Positions 12,901 to 24,945 of a DNA stretch of 64,000 nt are shown here, piece by piece; position 1 is the first letter of the stretch, and each line of letters begins with the position of its first letter. The DNA is taken from positions 1,984,001 through 2,048,000 of the forward strand of contig WBMQ01000004.1 of NCBI GenBank assembly GCA_016630905.1, given 5' to 3'. The notes under the pieces are model-generated. The model was not told where the DNA came from and did no database searches. It saw nothing but the letters and a program-made list of their open reading frames with translations. Position numbers and translations under genes: made by a program. The DNA is from Capillidium heterosporum. Its lineage: Eukaryota; Entomophthoromycota; Entomophthoromycetes; Entomophthorales; Capillidiaceae.

Positions 12901-14323
12901 GTTCTTTGATAGCCTGGACTGATGATATGATCCGATGATTAGGTGCACCAGGTGGGATATAAGGTTGACCACTCAATATGACGGATATTAGATTAAGCAA
13001 CCGATCTAAGACAAATTTAGAAATTAAAAACTTTACTTATTTGCCTTGAATGGAAATCAATAAACTGGGAATATGTTGACTAAGGTCTATCAAGGCCTGA
13101 TGCAGCGGCTCGCTTATACCCGTACTAAACATAAGATTCAGTAGTTCTGTAGAATGCTTGGAGAGAGCTGGTCCCGATGTGGAAGCTAGACTACTAATGC
13201 AGGCGAATACGGCAGGCTCTATTGGGAGTTTGGTCTTCGTAGTACGAGTGGCCAAGCTTGTCTTGACACACATGACGATGGAGTCAACAAAAGGAGTGAT
13301 GTTGGTCTGGACTGCAAGGGCAATCTGACTGATGGCGTGGGCTGCGAAGCTACGCTCCTTCTCCTTCTGCATCTGCGAGATCAAGTAATTCATAGACTTG
13401 GCCAGGTACATATTTGAGAATTCGGTAGGGCTGTAGTTGGCTAATAGTGGTAGGATAGCCATGATTGTCTTCCGGATCAAAAGCTCTCGGTGGTCTTTGT
13501 AGCGCAAAGCGATATCCCCAGCGTCTTTGTAGTAGTCACTCATAAACATGCCTGAGTTGACCAGCAGCTCTTTGAGTACAAGTAAAGATCCATGGACCGA
13601 CTCCAAACTTCCGATTTTGAGTCCCTTGTAGGTTTCCTCCAGTAGTCGACTGTACCAAGTCTTTTTCAGTTGGGTGTCACGTTGACTGATAATCTTAAGG
13701 CATGAAGTCAATACTTCACTACTCACCTCCCTGATAAAAATTTTGATGTCACGCAGTCCAACACATATGCTCTCAAATATCTGGGAGATGTAGGCATACA
13801 TGAAGGTTGGAGCATTCTGGGATAACTCTTTCAAAATGAGTACTGCAGCGTAGCGCCTGCTTTCGTTGCGGTCGATAGCTTGCAACCACTCTAGGGCTCT
13901 CTTTACCTCATAATCCAATGCATTTACCTGTATTGTTTCAGTTGCTTGTACCAACTTTCCCAACGTTTTTGAGGCCAGAACCATGGTTGCTGGGTCATTG
14001 CAAGGTAAAGTTGGTTTCAAGAAGCTGATAAACTGGGCACGTTGTTCAGCTGTAATTTCACTGTTGTTGACGACCAGCCTCTCTATAGCAACTATTCCAC
14101 CCAACTTATCACATATGTCGTTCGACTTGAGAAGCCCTGGGATCCTGGCTTTGATCTCCCGTTCAACTTCTGTCGAATTTGTGGTGTTGAAATCTCGATT
14201 ACTGTCGTCGACGTAGATCCTAAGCGCATCACCTGCCTTCAATCGTACCTCTTCGAACTTGCTCCTCAAGTCAACAAAGATTTTGGCTAGAACTTCATTC
14301 TGCTTTTGAATGGGCTGAGTCAT
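6967..14323 (-). CDS. TOR: Target of rapamycin (TOR) phosphatidylinositol-kinase-related protein kinase
   Basis: Central growth kinase of TORC1/TORC2. Eight exons: 14323-13045, 13005-12896, 12851-12782, 12740-12540, 12504-12267, 12181-10775, 10737-10449 and 10410-6967. HEAT repeats fill exons 1-6, the FAT domain spans exons 7-8, and the FRB ([17 protein letters not shown]), kinase and FATC regions follow, ending in the diagnostic GWCAFW. Kinase motifs seen: [20 protein letters not shown] followed by HPANLM, and HIDFGDCFE. Intron 1 (13006-13044) needs a GC donor because a stop precedes any GT; the others are GT-AG, 35-85 nt. Exon 8 needs three +1 displacements: about 8412 (FRB, codons CTC TGA A), about 7547 (between GLGDR and HPAN of the catalytic loop) and 7256-7270 (before the FATC). 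Discounting three bases gives 2344 residues, normal for TOR. The gene is essential in fungi studied, so simple loss is unlikely. Confidence 0.93.
13006..13044 (-). other. GC-AG intron in TOR
   Basis: 39-nt intron beginning GCAAAT and ending TTAG. The join gives SIQ-DRLLNL, matching the conserved TOR segment. The only nearby GT donor lies after an in-frame TAA, so it cannot be used. Confidence 0.65.
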
Positions 14324-15798
14324 TCTTTATATTTCAAAATAACTATAAATTCATATATTAGTATATAAAAAGGTAAATGAAAGAGAAATAATAAAAGCAT
14401 TGATTGATGAAAAGCATATAGGTATATGTGTTTTCATCGAGTCCAACCGGTAGGCTCTTATTATCTAGAAGCTGACCTTGCTATTATGTTTAAAGTTATG
14501 TCTGAAATTCATTGGTATTTGGAGGAAATGTAGGAAAAATTAGGACGTCACTTTGGATTTGATCAGGTGGTATTGCTGACAAAGAAATAATCAGTGACTT
14601 TTTAATATAGGTGATAATTGCTACTCATTTTCAATAATCAACCAAAATCTCGCTCTAGCCAATAGAGGTTTATTATTTTAAAGGCTTGGAGTTTAATTTG
14701 AGAAATCCTCAAATGAACAGATTTACTATGAAAATTATGAGCTATGTCAAGAAAGTGCCAATTATCCGTCTCATCAGAAAAACTTGTTATATATCAAGCT
14801 AAACAAATCATTTCCTTGTTAGCAATATAATCAACTAAACATAGCGTTAAAATCCACTTTAATATAGTACCAATTCATCGATTTCCAAAATTTTACTACA
14901 AATCTAGCTATATCAGAAATTGATTTCTATTAAGCTAGTTGCATTGAATATCCCAGGTATAGCTAGCTATTTAAATGAACCATGCCAAAAGATGCCGCTA
15001 TTTTGAAAGTCTATCGTGCAACTATATCTTCAAATAATTAAAATAGAGCGCAAATCCACAAATGGAAAAACCCGAAAATCGTATCAACTCCTCGACCCAT
15101 CCTAACTTAACTGAACTCTTACCAAAGCCTTGATTAAGTTTCATACAATGCACCTTACCGATAATTTCCCCAACTAATAGACTTTTGTATAGATCCAATA
15201 GTTAAATGAAAGATAGTGCAACTATGATCTAACGATGAAATTGCTTTTACGTCTATTATCAATTCTAAGGATTGTTCTTGGGCAGTAGCGACTTTAACTA
15301 GACGCATTTCTATGAGTTCATGAACATTTGCAGGGACCCTTGCCTTTGTGAAGTTGTAAATTTCCCAATTTTTAAGAGTGGTGTCTCCCAATCATGCAAG
15401 AATATGAAGCAAAAATTTTGCCGGATGACTACTAATTTATCCAATTAAACGTTAAAAAGCACCCAAATGTTTGGTTGGTAGCTTGGGAATAGGAAGATAG
15501 ACGTGTATAGTATATTTCAAAGGATTTGTTCTTCAAACTATTCCCTCCCAGACCTATGAAAAACTTATTTTTATCTCCAATAACTTCACTCTACGAACAA
15601 TTTATGATAACGATTTATAGAAAGTGCTATGGCAGATGTCAAGTTGCTAATATGATATCAGCTATGGAATAGAAAACTAAGTCAAGTGACTTTTTGGACA
15701 TTAGCATCGACTATAAATAGGTCTCTGGTATCTCCAACAGTAAAACTAAAAATTCGCACCCTCAGTTTCAAAACCTTTGCCCTGTAAATATACTTAGG
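14324..15798. other. Divergent promoter region between TOR and the peptide transporter
   Basis: About 1.5 kb of AT-rich sequence shared by two genes pointing apart. A 78-codon open frame on minus (15155-15391) has no family resemblance that I recognise and no matching exons beside it, so I do not call it a gene. The transporter TATA box is at the right end. Confidence 0.55.
15712..15719 (+). promoter_or_regulatory. TATA box of the PTR2-like transporter
   Basis: TATAAATA in the context CTATAAATAGG, 80 bases before the start codon. The same TATAAATAGG core occurs ahead of the GH31 gene. Confidence 0.65.
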
Positions 15799-17370
15799 AT
15801 GTCTGACATAAAAAGTGAGCCCCAGTCTACCTTCAAGAACAACTTGCCAGTCAAGAAGGAAGCCGGTCCCATCCCCTACCCCGCCTGGCTGATTATGGGT
15901 GCCGAGATGTGTGAGCGATTCGCTTATTACGGAGCCTCGTTGATGTTCGTCCCCTTTGTCTTGGAAGTCCTCAAATTGAACAAGAGTTCAGCTACCGCTA
16001 TAAGTCGATCCTTCACCTTTGTTGGTTACTTTACAACGGTAATAGGTGCCATCATCTCCGATACTTACCTAGGAAAATTCAAAACCATCACCCTGTTCTC
16101 CTGTGTCTACATTGTCGGTATCGCCTTACTTTCGATCTCATCCTTACCTGCTCTGGTAGAATCCTCCTCCTCATTGCCTTTGTTCTGTGTAGCCATCTTC
16201 ATGTTCATCGCCTGGGGTACCGGTGGTATCAAATCTAACGTATCCGCCTTCGCCGCTGAGCAGGTTCCCGAACAGAATGATTCAGATAGCACTTTGACTT
16301 GTTCTAACTACGACTACAACATGACGGTGGAGCGTGTCTTCCGCTACTTCTACTGGGCTATCAACATCGGCTCCTTCTTAGGCCAACTGATCTGTCCTAT
16401 CATTGTAAGAGTTGGTGACTCTTATCCTATCTCCTTCGCCGTCCCCATTTTTGTGTTTTTGGCCGGTCTAGTTCTGTTCATCTCGGGGAAGAACAAGTAC
16501 GTCGTGAAGCCTATATCCGGAAACCCCCTCCTCAAGGTAGTTAAATGTATTCGTCATGCCACCAAGTGCCGTGGCTCCAACCCTAACGCCATCCACTGGT
16601 TAGACAACGCCAAGATGGATGCCGTTAAGAATCGATCTACTGATTTAGATGTCGCCAACCACGCTGATGCTAATGTAGAATGGGACGACAACTACGTCGA
16701 AGGTCTAAAGGGGACCTTGAAGGCCTGCAAAGTGTTCATCTTCTTCATTTTCTACTGGGCCCTGTACTACAACATGTTTGACAACTTCATTGTGACCGGT
16801 GTTAACATGAAGAAACCCAGTTGGTTGGGAGCTGAACAGCTCAATTTAGTTACCTCAGTCATCATCCTAGTCGCTATCCCCATTTTAGATAGCTTGGTCT
16901 TCCCCTTTTTAAATAGAATGGGGATAAAGATGGGCCCCATTACCCGCATAACTATTGGATTTACTCTATGTACTCTAGGGTTCATCTACGCCACTGTACT
17001 CCAGTACTTTGTCTACCAAACTGGTCCCTACTACGATTTCACTAACGTACCTGCCGGCATTCCAGTTACTGAAGTCTACAACGAGATTGCTATCTGGTAC
17101 CAAATGCCTGCTTATGCTTTAGTTGCTCTCTCTGAAATTTTTGCTTCAGCCACCGGTTTGGAAGTTGCCTTCAAGATGGCTAACGCCGAATTGAAATCAG
17201 TAGTCATTGCTTTGTACCTATTGACTAACTGTGGTGGTGCCCTCATTGGGCTGGCTCTTGCACCCATATCGATGGACCCTAACTTTGTCATACTGTTTGG
17301 TGCTCAAACCTGCGTCCTTGGAGTCCTCACTGTCATATTTTACTTTGCGTTTAGAAAGTTAGATCAGTGA
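15799..17370 (+). CDS. PTR2: PTR2-type proton-coupled di/tripeptide transporter (POT/MFS family)
   Basis: Plasma-membrane importer of small peptides driven by protons. One uninterrupted 523-residue frame with many hydrophobic segments. The proton-coupling ExxER motif is present at residues 36-40 (AEMCERFAYYG), and the family signature FYWAINIGSFLGQL follows in the fifth helix region. A hydrophilic loop at about residues 236-310 separates the two helical halves. It is somewhat shorter than many yeast PTR2 proteins, with short N- and C-terminal tails. A strong TATA box precedes it, and the 3' side carries TGTACAT 44 bases after the stop. It could use the peptides released by secreted proteases such as the M64 enzyme (inference). 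No introns, unlike TOR and copine nearby. Confidence 0.93.
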   Translation: MSDIKSEPQSTFKNNLPVKKEAGPIPYPAWLIMGAEMCERFAYYGASLMFVPFVLEVLKLNKSSATAISRSFTFVGYFTTVIGAIISDTYLGKFKTITLFSCVYIVGIALLSISSLPALVESSSSLPLFCVAIFMFIAWGTGGIKSNVSAFAAEQVPEQNDSDSTLTCSNYDYNMTVERVFRYFYWAINIGSFLGQLICPIIVRVGDSYPISFAVPIFVFLAGLVLFISGKNKYVVKPISGNPLLKVVKCIRHATKCRGSNPNAIHWLDNAKMDAVKNRSTDLDVANHADANVEWDDNYVEGLKGTLKACKVFIFFIFYWALYYNMFDNFIVTGVNMKKPSWLGAEQLNLVTSVIILVAIPILDSLVFPFLNRMGIKMGPITRITIGFTLCTLGFIYATVLQYFVYQTGPYYDFTNVPAGIPVTEVYNEIAIWYQMPAYALVALSEIFASATGLEVAFKMANAELKSVVIALYLLTNCGGALIGLALAPISMDPNFVILFGAQTCVLGVLTVIFYFAFRKLDQ

Positions 17371-18829
17371 TTTACTAACTAATTAAATTTTTGTTATTTT
17401 TAAAGGTGTGATTTGTACATTTATATTTAATATGCACATTTATTCGAAACCAATATTCGACTATTTTGATAGAGACCAAAAGTTTATAGCAATGTATAGA
17501 TCCAAGTGCTAACACTCCAATATCGTGTTTATCAGTACATTTGACAAAATCTTTGGGTGATTTGTCTAGGTTACATGTAAAATCTACGATCAGACAGTAT
17601 CAGATTTTTTGCTACCTCACTATATATAGCAGCCGTCTTATATCAAAGATAAAGGTTTAAACTTGAAAATATAAAACCTAGCAAACTCGGAAGCCCTCTA
17701 CTACTAATATGTAATCAAAAGTACAAGGCTATATATGTAGGATTAGCTCTTATAAAAAGGCTATACCTTCAACTGGAAATATACTATACATGTTACCTAG
17801 AATCCTTCAAAACCCGAAAAATTATCAAATACATCAGCCAAGCTAGAACTCGGATAATCCTTCAACTAAAGAAGCGATAGCACACCACTAATTCCCATTT
17901 CCAATTTAAACTTAATCCCAACAAAATATACTTGGCTCAAAAGTCTCAAGTTATAATTAAATCATCTTGATCTTTTTAATCACTTTTTATAATGCTCGGC
18001 CTTTAATTTCGTTGTAAACAGGAAATAATACCGAGCCGAACTAGCAAATCTATATATAATACTCAACCAATAATAGAACTCCAACAAATTGGTAAAGCTG
18101 TAACTGAAATAAAGAGTTTGTGACGCTCTAAAAATATTTATGGTTCCCTCATGCTAGAGGCTAGCTTGATTATTGAGATGAGATCTATGTATCAACCGGT
18201 AATATCTAGAGAGCATATTCAATTAGTTGGTGTAAAAGTATACAATTAAAGCAATGGTGTGAGTTAAAGCTAGGTGAAAATGATATGGGTACTAACTATG
18301 ATTAAAAAGACTGTTTTGCTAGTTATAATTTAAGGTGATTACTTTTGAAAAGGCCAAGTGGATTCAGTTCAAAGTCTCAAGCAGATATCTATCGTTAGTG
18401 TGAAAGATACGAGACTATTCCAAATGGAAATAATATAAATCTTTTGAAAATACTATATGTTTTCACTTTACAAATAGTTTATTAACTTAAATATGCCTCA
18501 AAAGATAAAAATTCAAGTATACTAATTAATGGCTTTAATAAACATACTATACTTACCATAGCAATCTAAATAGAAATAGGCTGGAAGCTAAAAATCGCAG
18601 GTAGATGGAATATAGGAGCAATACTCTTTTTATGTATGTACAAGCGAAGTTGTGCAGATCCAAGCATTTGAATATACATGCGAAAGTTAGAGCAAACATG
18701 TATAATACAGCTTACCTCTACTTGGTTTATAGCATATCAACTAATTAGATCGCACAGTTTACATCCCTATTACATAGTTAAGCTAGGGATAGTTAAAGAA
18801 ATTAGTAGATGGTAAAAAATTCAGTTTAC
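17371..18829. other. Intergenic, PTR2 3' side to copine relic
   Basis: AT-rich sequence with no open frame that resembles a gene. TGTACAT at 17414-17420 is the only element noted. Confidence 0.55.
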
Positions 18830-18834
18830 ATTCA

Positions 18835-19720
18835 ATAGATTCTCAGTTTGGGTTTTCAGCATCTTTCACAACTGGATATATATATATGGGTAGCTAAATA
18901 TTATACTTTTTAGACTTGAATATGAAATAACATCGGATATTTTAATATTAAACAGCCTTTTCTAAAAGTAAACTCAACAATGTATAACCGATAAAACTTT
19001 ACTTTAACTGAGATACTACAAGGTGAAACTTGAAGCCTACATTGAATTTTGCCTTGCTATCTCAAGTTCTTCTAATAGCAAAGGTATAGTCCCCTTCTTC
19101 AGCTGCTTATGCTCGTTATGAATCATTTCCAATAACTTTTGACCAATGTTATCAGCTTTACATTTTAAAAAAGTATAAGCTGAATAAATATTTTAAAAAG
19201 TAGCTACCTATTGAACTTAAACTACAATCAAACCTAGCCATGTAGCTGTGGTTTTCCATTCAAGCTTATTAAGATCTTCAACGTCAACAATAATAAGTCT
19301 AAAACTTAGTAAATATAAAATGTACCTCTAAAAGAACAAACCTTAGTTGCTGATTAATTTCAAAGTAGTAGTCTAACGGTATGGGTGTAAAAAATTCGAA
19401 CTTTAGGTTGTTTTTTATTATTCCTGTCTTGGCAAAGACTATGTTGTTGCTAAACTTCCTGGTATTTACGTTCTCTACTAACAAAAAGATTTCAGATCGC
19501 TTTTGGAAAATACACATAGGTTAGGTAGGCCACCAAAATTTATAAATCATTATTAAATGGACTAGATGTTGGGTTTAGTTGCACCTTATCCTTATCTCTA
19601 CTTTTGTACCAGCTATCGCGATAACTTAATTAGAATCCACATCTTGTTGGCCTATTCTTTCAACTCTTTTTATATTGGCAAGTTGGAATATATGGCTTTA
19701 TTTCATCAGCTTACAATTTA
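18835..19720 (-). pseudogene. Decayed tandem copy of the copine gene, 5' half
   Basis: Base-level similarity to the intact copine 5' half (about 21650-22560) runs along the region in the same order. The clearest piece, 19299-19517, encodes a C2A segment with FFTPIPLDYYFEINQQLRFV, which parallels the intact gene's ILMDYCFEINQQLRFV. The start-codon position reads GTG, introns and exons carry many stops and length changes, and nothing matching the von Willebrand A half was found. It is a dead partial duplicate in the same orientation, about 2.8 kb downstream of the parent's equivalent region. Confidence 0.75.
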
Positions 19721-20241
19721 TTACAGAATTAAAAGGGAAGTCTACTTGGAAAAGCTATGCAATTTTCCAACTACTTACCTCTTTGCTCTTGAAATTTGGG
19801 TGATTTTTTACAAGTTCAATTAGAATAGTGTATATAAATTACTTGAGCAGATGTGACTACCAATTATAACTAGTTTTCAAAGTTAACTCTATTTTTAAAT
19901 CTCCATTATATATACGTTTAAATTTTTCTTAATGGATTTCGATTTCAATAAAGAGCAGAGACTCTTGGAAAATATCTGAGGGTATATATAGTTAGAGAGA
20001 TAGTAGTTTTAAAAAAATTCATATTGATTCTAGGAAAAATAGAGATTGATTGATACCAATAGGTATTTATGCACACCTTTCGGAAATAGTATATATTATA
20101 AAGCAATAAAAATGAATATGCTTAGTTTTTAGGGTCGATAAATAAATATAACTCAAAAACAAACAATTAAATATATAAAGCAAATATGATGATTAGTAGA
20201 TTATACTATATAAAGTAACCCAGCTAGATTTAGGCTAAATA

Positions 20242-22549
20242 TTAAGGAGCATAAGTGGGTGGAAGTACGGGAGTGATTCCCCGCTTACGCATGTATAAAC
20301 GTAATTGGTCAGGAACTTCTTCCAATACGGCTTTAGGCAGCAAGTAGTTGGTAGCACCTCCCTTCATAAAGTCCCGCATAGCAACGAATTGGACGATATC
20401 TCGCTCACAACCCTTACCACGACACTATATAAATTATAAATATGAGTGCAAAAAAGTAAAAAAGGTACCGAAATTGGATTGACATCTCCATCCAAGACGT
20501 TCATCTAAAAAGCCTGCATTAGTTTCCCTAAAGATTATAGTATAGCTTACCAAGTCAAAGTTGGCATTGCCAACACCAACGATGATGATGGATAGGGGAA
20601 GGTAACTAGCTTCAACTATGGCATATAAGGTATTATCCATATCTAGTATGTCAGAAAAAAGCTGTCATAGAAAGGTTTAGGGTACCCGTTATAGCGCCAT
20701 CTATAATAAAATACGTTAGCAAATATAAAAAAGAAAACTTTACCTGTAATGATAAGTAGGATGTTATAGTTCGACGGAGAATTGTTGGGGTTACGGGCAT
20801 CCTCAGAAACTTTACTAATAACCTTTTATAAAATTAATGGGACTTTTCACTAAAAACACTTACCGGTGAAAAGTTGGTAGGTCCCCAAAGTTCGACACCA
20901 CCTTGAGGGGTAAAAGCGTTGTGATAAGCTTGTAAGATACCATTTACACCCTGAACCTCCGGCTATATTTATATTAAATCACTATTTTAAAAAGACTACT
21001 TACATCATTATCATTTCCGTTAAGTGGGAAGCAGAAAGAGACATTGCCATGAACTTTACCACCAAAGCCATAAACCTAAGTAGGCTGATTAAAACATATA
21101 ATAATAAAATTATATATACCGGGAACTTTTGATCGTGATCATAAGGGGCTAAAATATCTCCAACGGCTCTAATGGCTATCTGGTAGGCGTTAGGAAGACC
21201 ATTATTGTTCTTATAGTGAAGAGAAGAAGGATTGTTGGGATCTCCGTTGGACTGGGTAAAGTCGATGGCAACCGATAAGCTGATCTGAGTTCCCCCACGG
21301 ATGTAATCTAAGAAAGACAGATCACCTGGCACGAGTTTCAAGGTGTTTATCAACAGCTTGGGTGGAGCGTTTGAACCGGGCCCATAGAGGTCTAAACTTA
21401 AACTATCTTTCCCCTTCAAGCTTTCCTCATGGAACTTTTCCTTCAAGGTATTTACGGACGCCTAAAATAAGCTTTAGTGACAAATTCAGATAGTAGAACT
21501 TTACCAAAGCTGATCCCAGCACTTTATTATCTATATTAAAGTTAATATATAATTTACATGGTACTCCTTACTTCCGTTCAGCTTATAGCTCATCAATTCA
21601 AATCGAATCTCACGGTTTATATCTCCGTTACATATTTGAGACAGAGAAACTATGCTAAATTAATGGATAGACTAATAGGTTTGGCTTACGTTCGACAGGT
21701 TTCCAATTTGGGTTGGCAGTACTTTTAATAACTGGAGATTTGTAGATGGGCAGCCAAATACCGTCATCCCTAGCTTTGGATACAGTGAAGTAGGTGTCAG
21801 GTATTTTGCTACTAAACAGCCCTTTCTAAAAAATAAATTAACAGCAGAAATTTTATCAAAGTTTACTTTAACTGGGATATTGCTAGATGAAACTTGAATT
21901 CTAGAGTAGTATGTAAATTCCAAGTATATATACTAATATTTACAATAGGTTTTGCTTCGCTTCTTTCAGTTCTTCCAGCACTAAAGTTATTGTTCCTTTC
22001 TTTATCTGCTTACGTTCGTTATGGATTGCTCCTATCAACTTTTGTCCAACACTGCCAGCTATACATTTATAAACTAAATAAACAAAACTTATATTCAAAT
22101 AATTTACCTATTTGACCTAAGCTACAATCGAATCTACCAATGTAATCTTGTGCTCTCCAATTGGGGTCGTTGGGATTGTCAACATCAACTATAATAAACC
22201 TAAAAAGTCGTTAATATGAGATAGAGCTTTACAAGTAACGAACCTCAGCTGCTGGTTAATTTCGAAGCAATAGTCCATAAGTATAGGGGTAACAAATTCA
22301 GGGTTGAGCGAGTTCCAAATTATCTCTGTCTTTGCAAATATCATATCATCATTAAATTTACCGGTATTGACATCACCCAACACCAAAAAGATTTGGGGGT
22401 CACTTTTAGAAGCTATATCAAGGTCAGGTAGATCACTAAATTTATAACAGTGCTGTTAATAAAACTTATGAACATATCGAGCTCTACCTGCACTTTATTC
22501 TTATTTCAACTTTCGTATGGGCCATCTCGGTAACTAAATTGGAATTCAT
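20242..22549 (-). CDS. Copine (two C2 domains plus von Willebrand A-like copine domain)
   Basis: Calcium-dependent phospholipid-binding protein of the cytosol and membrane surface. Sixteen exons: 22549-22488, 22435-22244, 22199-22108, 22058-21944, 21900-21867, 21825-21690, 21649-21572, 21530-21505, 21461-21120, 21075-21004, 20962-20864, 20822-20744, 20700-20686, 20642-20551, 20504-20469 and 20424-20242. They join to exactly 551 codons including stop. C2A: KVEIRIKCSDLPDLD, SKSDPQIFLVLG. C2B follows with the weak repeat SKIPDTYFTVSK. The copine domain shows FLDYIRGGTQISLSVAIDFT, SLHYKNN, AYQIAIRAVGDILAPYDHD, FPVYGFGGKVHG, NILLIITDGAITDM and IIIVGVGNANFDLMNVLDGD. All introns are GT..AG, 40-52 nt. 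Exon 13 is only 15 nt. The start is the first ATG before the C2A; an upstream exon cannot be excluded. Confidence 0.92.
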
Positions 22550-23621
22550 AACTGGCTTGGCTTACGTCTTTCAACTTACTTTTATTTTTCGCCTTGATCT
22601 CAATTATCCTTTTGCCATCAAATGACTTATTACTAAAAAAGGAAGGGTAATCTGTTGGAAAGTTCCAGCCAAGCCTCACGACAAACCTTATTTAATTTTC
22701 CGCATTTCTAGGCTCCAATATTTCTCAAAAGGGTATAGTTTTTATTAAAGGTTCTTCAAAGCACTTCAAATTCGGATAGTTGGTGTTCCAGGTATTGGTC
22801 GTGGAACAGAGCATTAACTATTTTCGACCACCTTCTCTTTACATCTCTATAGTCATAGATTGATCTTTACTCGAGAACTGTATTGCTGACCACCGACTCT
22901 ACTATTACTCCTTTCGAATCAAAGCCTAGATATAGCTAAAACATTTTCACTACTTTTACGTCTTTGAAGTAGATACCTCTAGTGCCTGCTTATCAGAAAA
23001 TAGATTTCTTACTCTTCGATTCCTAACTTAATAGGAATATTCTACCTACCTTTAATCTGGATATATAATGGGATGGTTAACGGTGCTTCTATGCCCATAG
23101 CGAGATTTATTTATTTCAAAGAGTTGATAAGGTAGTAGAGTTTTTTTGTAAGATTAAAGTACGGCTTAGTTGAGTAGATGGAAAATTGCTTTGAAGAACT
23201 CTTCATTCTATAGTGTGTTGATTTAGTATCTTTTCAGTTACTATTTCACATAAAGTTTAGATCTTTAGGCTTCAAGACAAGATAAGTGCATTTCTAGAAT
23301 TTAAGCTGGTGAGCTTGTTTTACTTAAGATCAAACATATATACTGTAGAGTTAGACAATATCTTTAACAGAATATAATATTCTTTAATAGAAAAGTTTTT
23401 TATCAGTGGTTTTTGGCCAACATTAACTACTTTTAACTTAATGTTTTGATCGCACATCTATAAAAAGGGTGCTACTAAAATAATGACCGATTTTATCAAG
23501 AGAGTACACTACATGCGCCAAAAATTACTTGAAAATTACAGTAAAGTTCATATTTTAATACTTTACAGGAGGTTTAAGTTTACATACATTGTCCTTAGTA
23601 CATTCCAACGGAGCTAGACAT
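22550..23621. other. Intergenic between copine and the secreted protein gene
   Basis: Some similarity of the first 200 bases to the flank of the copine relic shows that the duplication reached upstream of the start codon. Otherwise AT-rich with no gene seen. Confidence 0.5.
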
Positions 23622-24497
23622 TTAGGGGAAAGCATTGACTAAAGGACACTTTGTACCAGTCTAAAAGGTATAAAATCAGAAAAAAAATTAAGACTATTCA
23701 CTTACCTGACCCTCGATACGACAAATATTATCGGAGGCACATACGGTACCGGTAATCCCAGTTTTCCGCTCACTATTTTAAAATTCAGTTAACGTAGTGC
23801 ATAAGAAGTTCAAAATACCAGTCGGTAGCATTCTCTTCGCTTTCTTGTACACAGTCAGTTGGCAGTCTTTCCATATACTTTAAACCTGCCCCACTGTTCG
23901 ACCTACCTAATTTGATCTGGATATCACCGCCACGTTCCGAGAAGTTTCTGATGTAGACATGATAATAGGTGGCCATCTTGGGAGTTATCTCTTCACCTCG
24001 AGTGTTGACGTACTCGTAAAGCTTTAGGTCCAGTTCCACCAGCTTGGCACTCCTAATTACTTTTAATTTACTGCCACTTTAAATTATTATATACTTAGCG
24101 CTTCGTTTGGGATTCGTACAGGTGATATTCTCCATCTTAAATTTACCTTTGGTAGGCAGGATGGCGATCAAAGTTCGAGGACAGTTCTCCTGTCTTCGGC
24201 AGTAGTTTGTATCTAAAAGATGATAGGTTCCGTCTGTATCTAACTCTAATTCCTTGAAGTATCCAGGGAAGCCGTTAGTTAGGGCCTAAGCTCTTAATTC
24301 AATATTATTGATCAATAGATATTAGCTACCTTTGTGTTTTGAGTATAGAGTCCACTTAAGCCTTTGAGTATGATAGTTGGGTCGGGACATCCGTTCTTTG
24401 GGTTGTAGGTATCTCGGGTCTGGGATCCGGCGTAAGTATCGTCCCCTCTACCAAATTTCGCTAATAGTGCTAATATCGTTATAAAATATGTATTCAT
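23622..24497 (-). CDS. Small secreted protein with nine cysteines, unknown function
   Basis: Five exons, 24497-24330, 24285-24095, 24052-23819, 23772-23706 and 23660-23622, with GT-AG introns of 42-46 nt, give exactly 232 residues. The N-terminus (MNTYFITILALLAKFGRG) is a signal peptide. The mature part has nine cysteines: one in NGCPDP, two in NYCRRQENCPR, one in ITCTNP, then TDCVQE, TDCERK, VCASDNICR and TKCPL. Two N-glycosylation sequons are visible (ENITC, ENATD). I do not recognise the family. The spliced frame being exact over five exons supports a real, expressed gene. It could be an effector, a small adhesin or an inhibitor; nothing in the neighbours points to one. Confidence 0.75.
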
Positions 24498-24945
24498 TTT
24501 TGAATGTAAAAGTTAAATTCTGGCTTTGTATTTGTATTCAATCTTTCATCGACTTTGATCGGAGTGATTGACCATTAATTTCAATTCAGTTCAATTTACC
24601 TCACAGTGCAGCTAATCTTGGTAAATCTATTCACACGAAATATCAAAAGGATATTCAAGTGTTCTATATATATGTCTCAGAATATCATCTAGTACTGTAG
24701 CATTTGTAGTTATTTACTGGATACTCGAAAAAATGTTGGGGGACGCTTCGGTGTATACAATGAACAAATATGTCAATAAATATACATCGCCTCGACTTCT
24801 ACACCTATATCCTCTAACTATATTTGGTTCTAGATTATGGTACTTAGTATGATTAAATAAGAGCATTAAACACATTTTCCTAAATATGAGATATTGGCAG
24901 CCCAAATATCTGAAAGATTTTGATGATTATCTAATATAAAGTTTC
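24498..24945. other. Intergenic upstream of the secreted protein gene
   Basis: AT-rich; a TATATATA run near 24666-24674 could be a weak TATA element for the gene to the left. Nothing else seen. Confidence 0.4.

Noticed and set aside
15155-15391. Minus-strand 78-codon open frame as a gene
   Set aside because: No recognisable domain, no matching exons or TATA box, and it lies in the divergent promoter region.
22560-22680. An upstream coding exon for copine
   Set aside because: A protein-like frame exists but it joins out of phase with the C2A frame, and the first ATG before C2A already gives a normal copine length.
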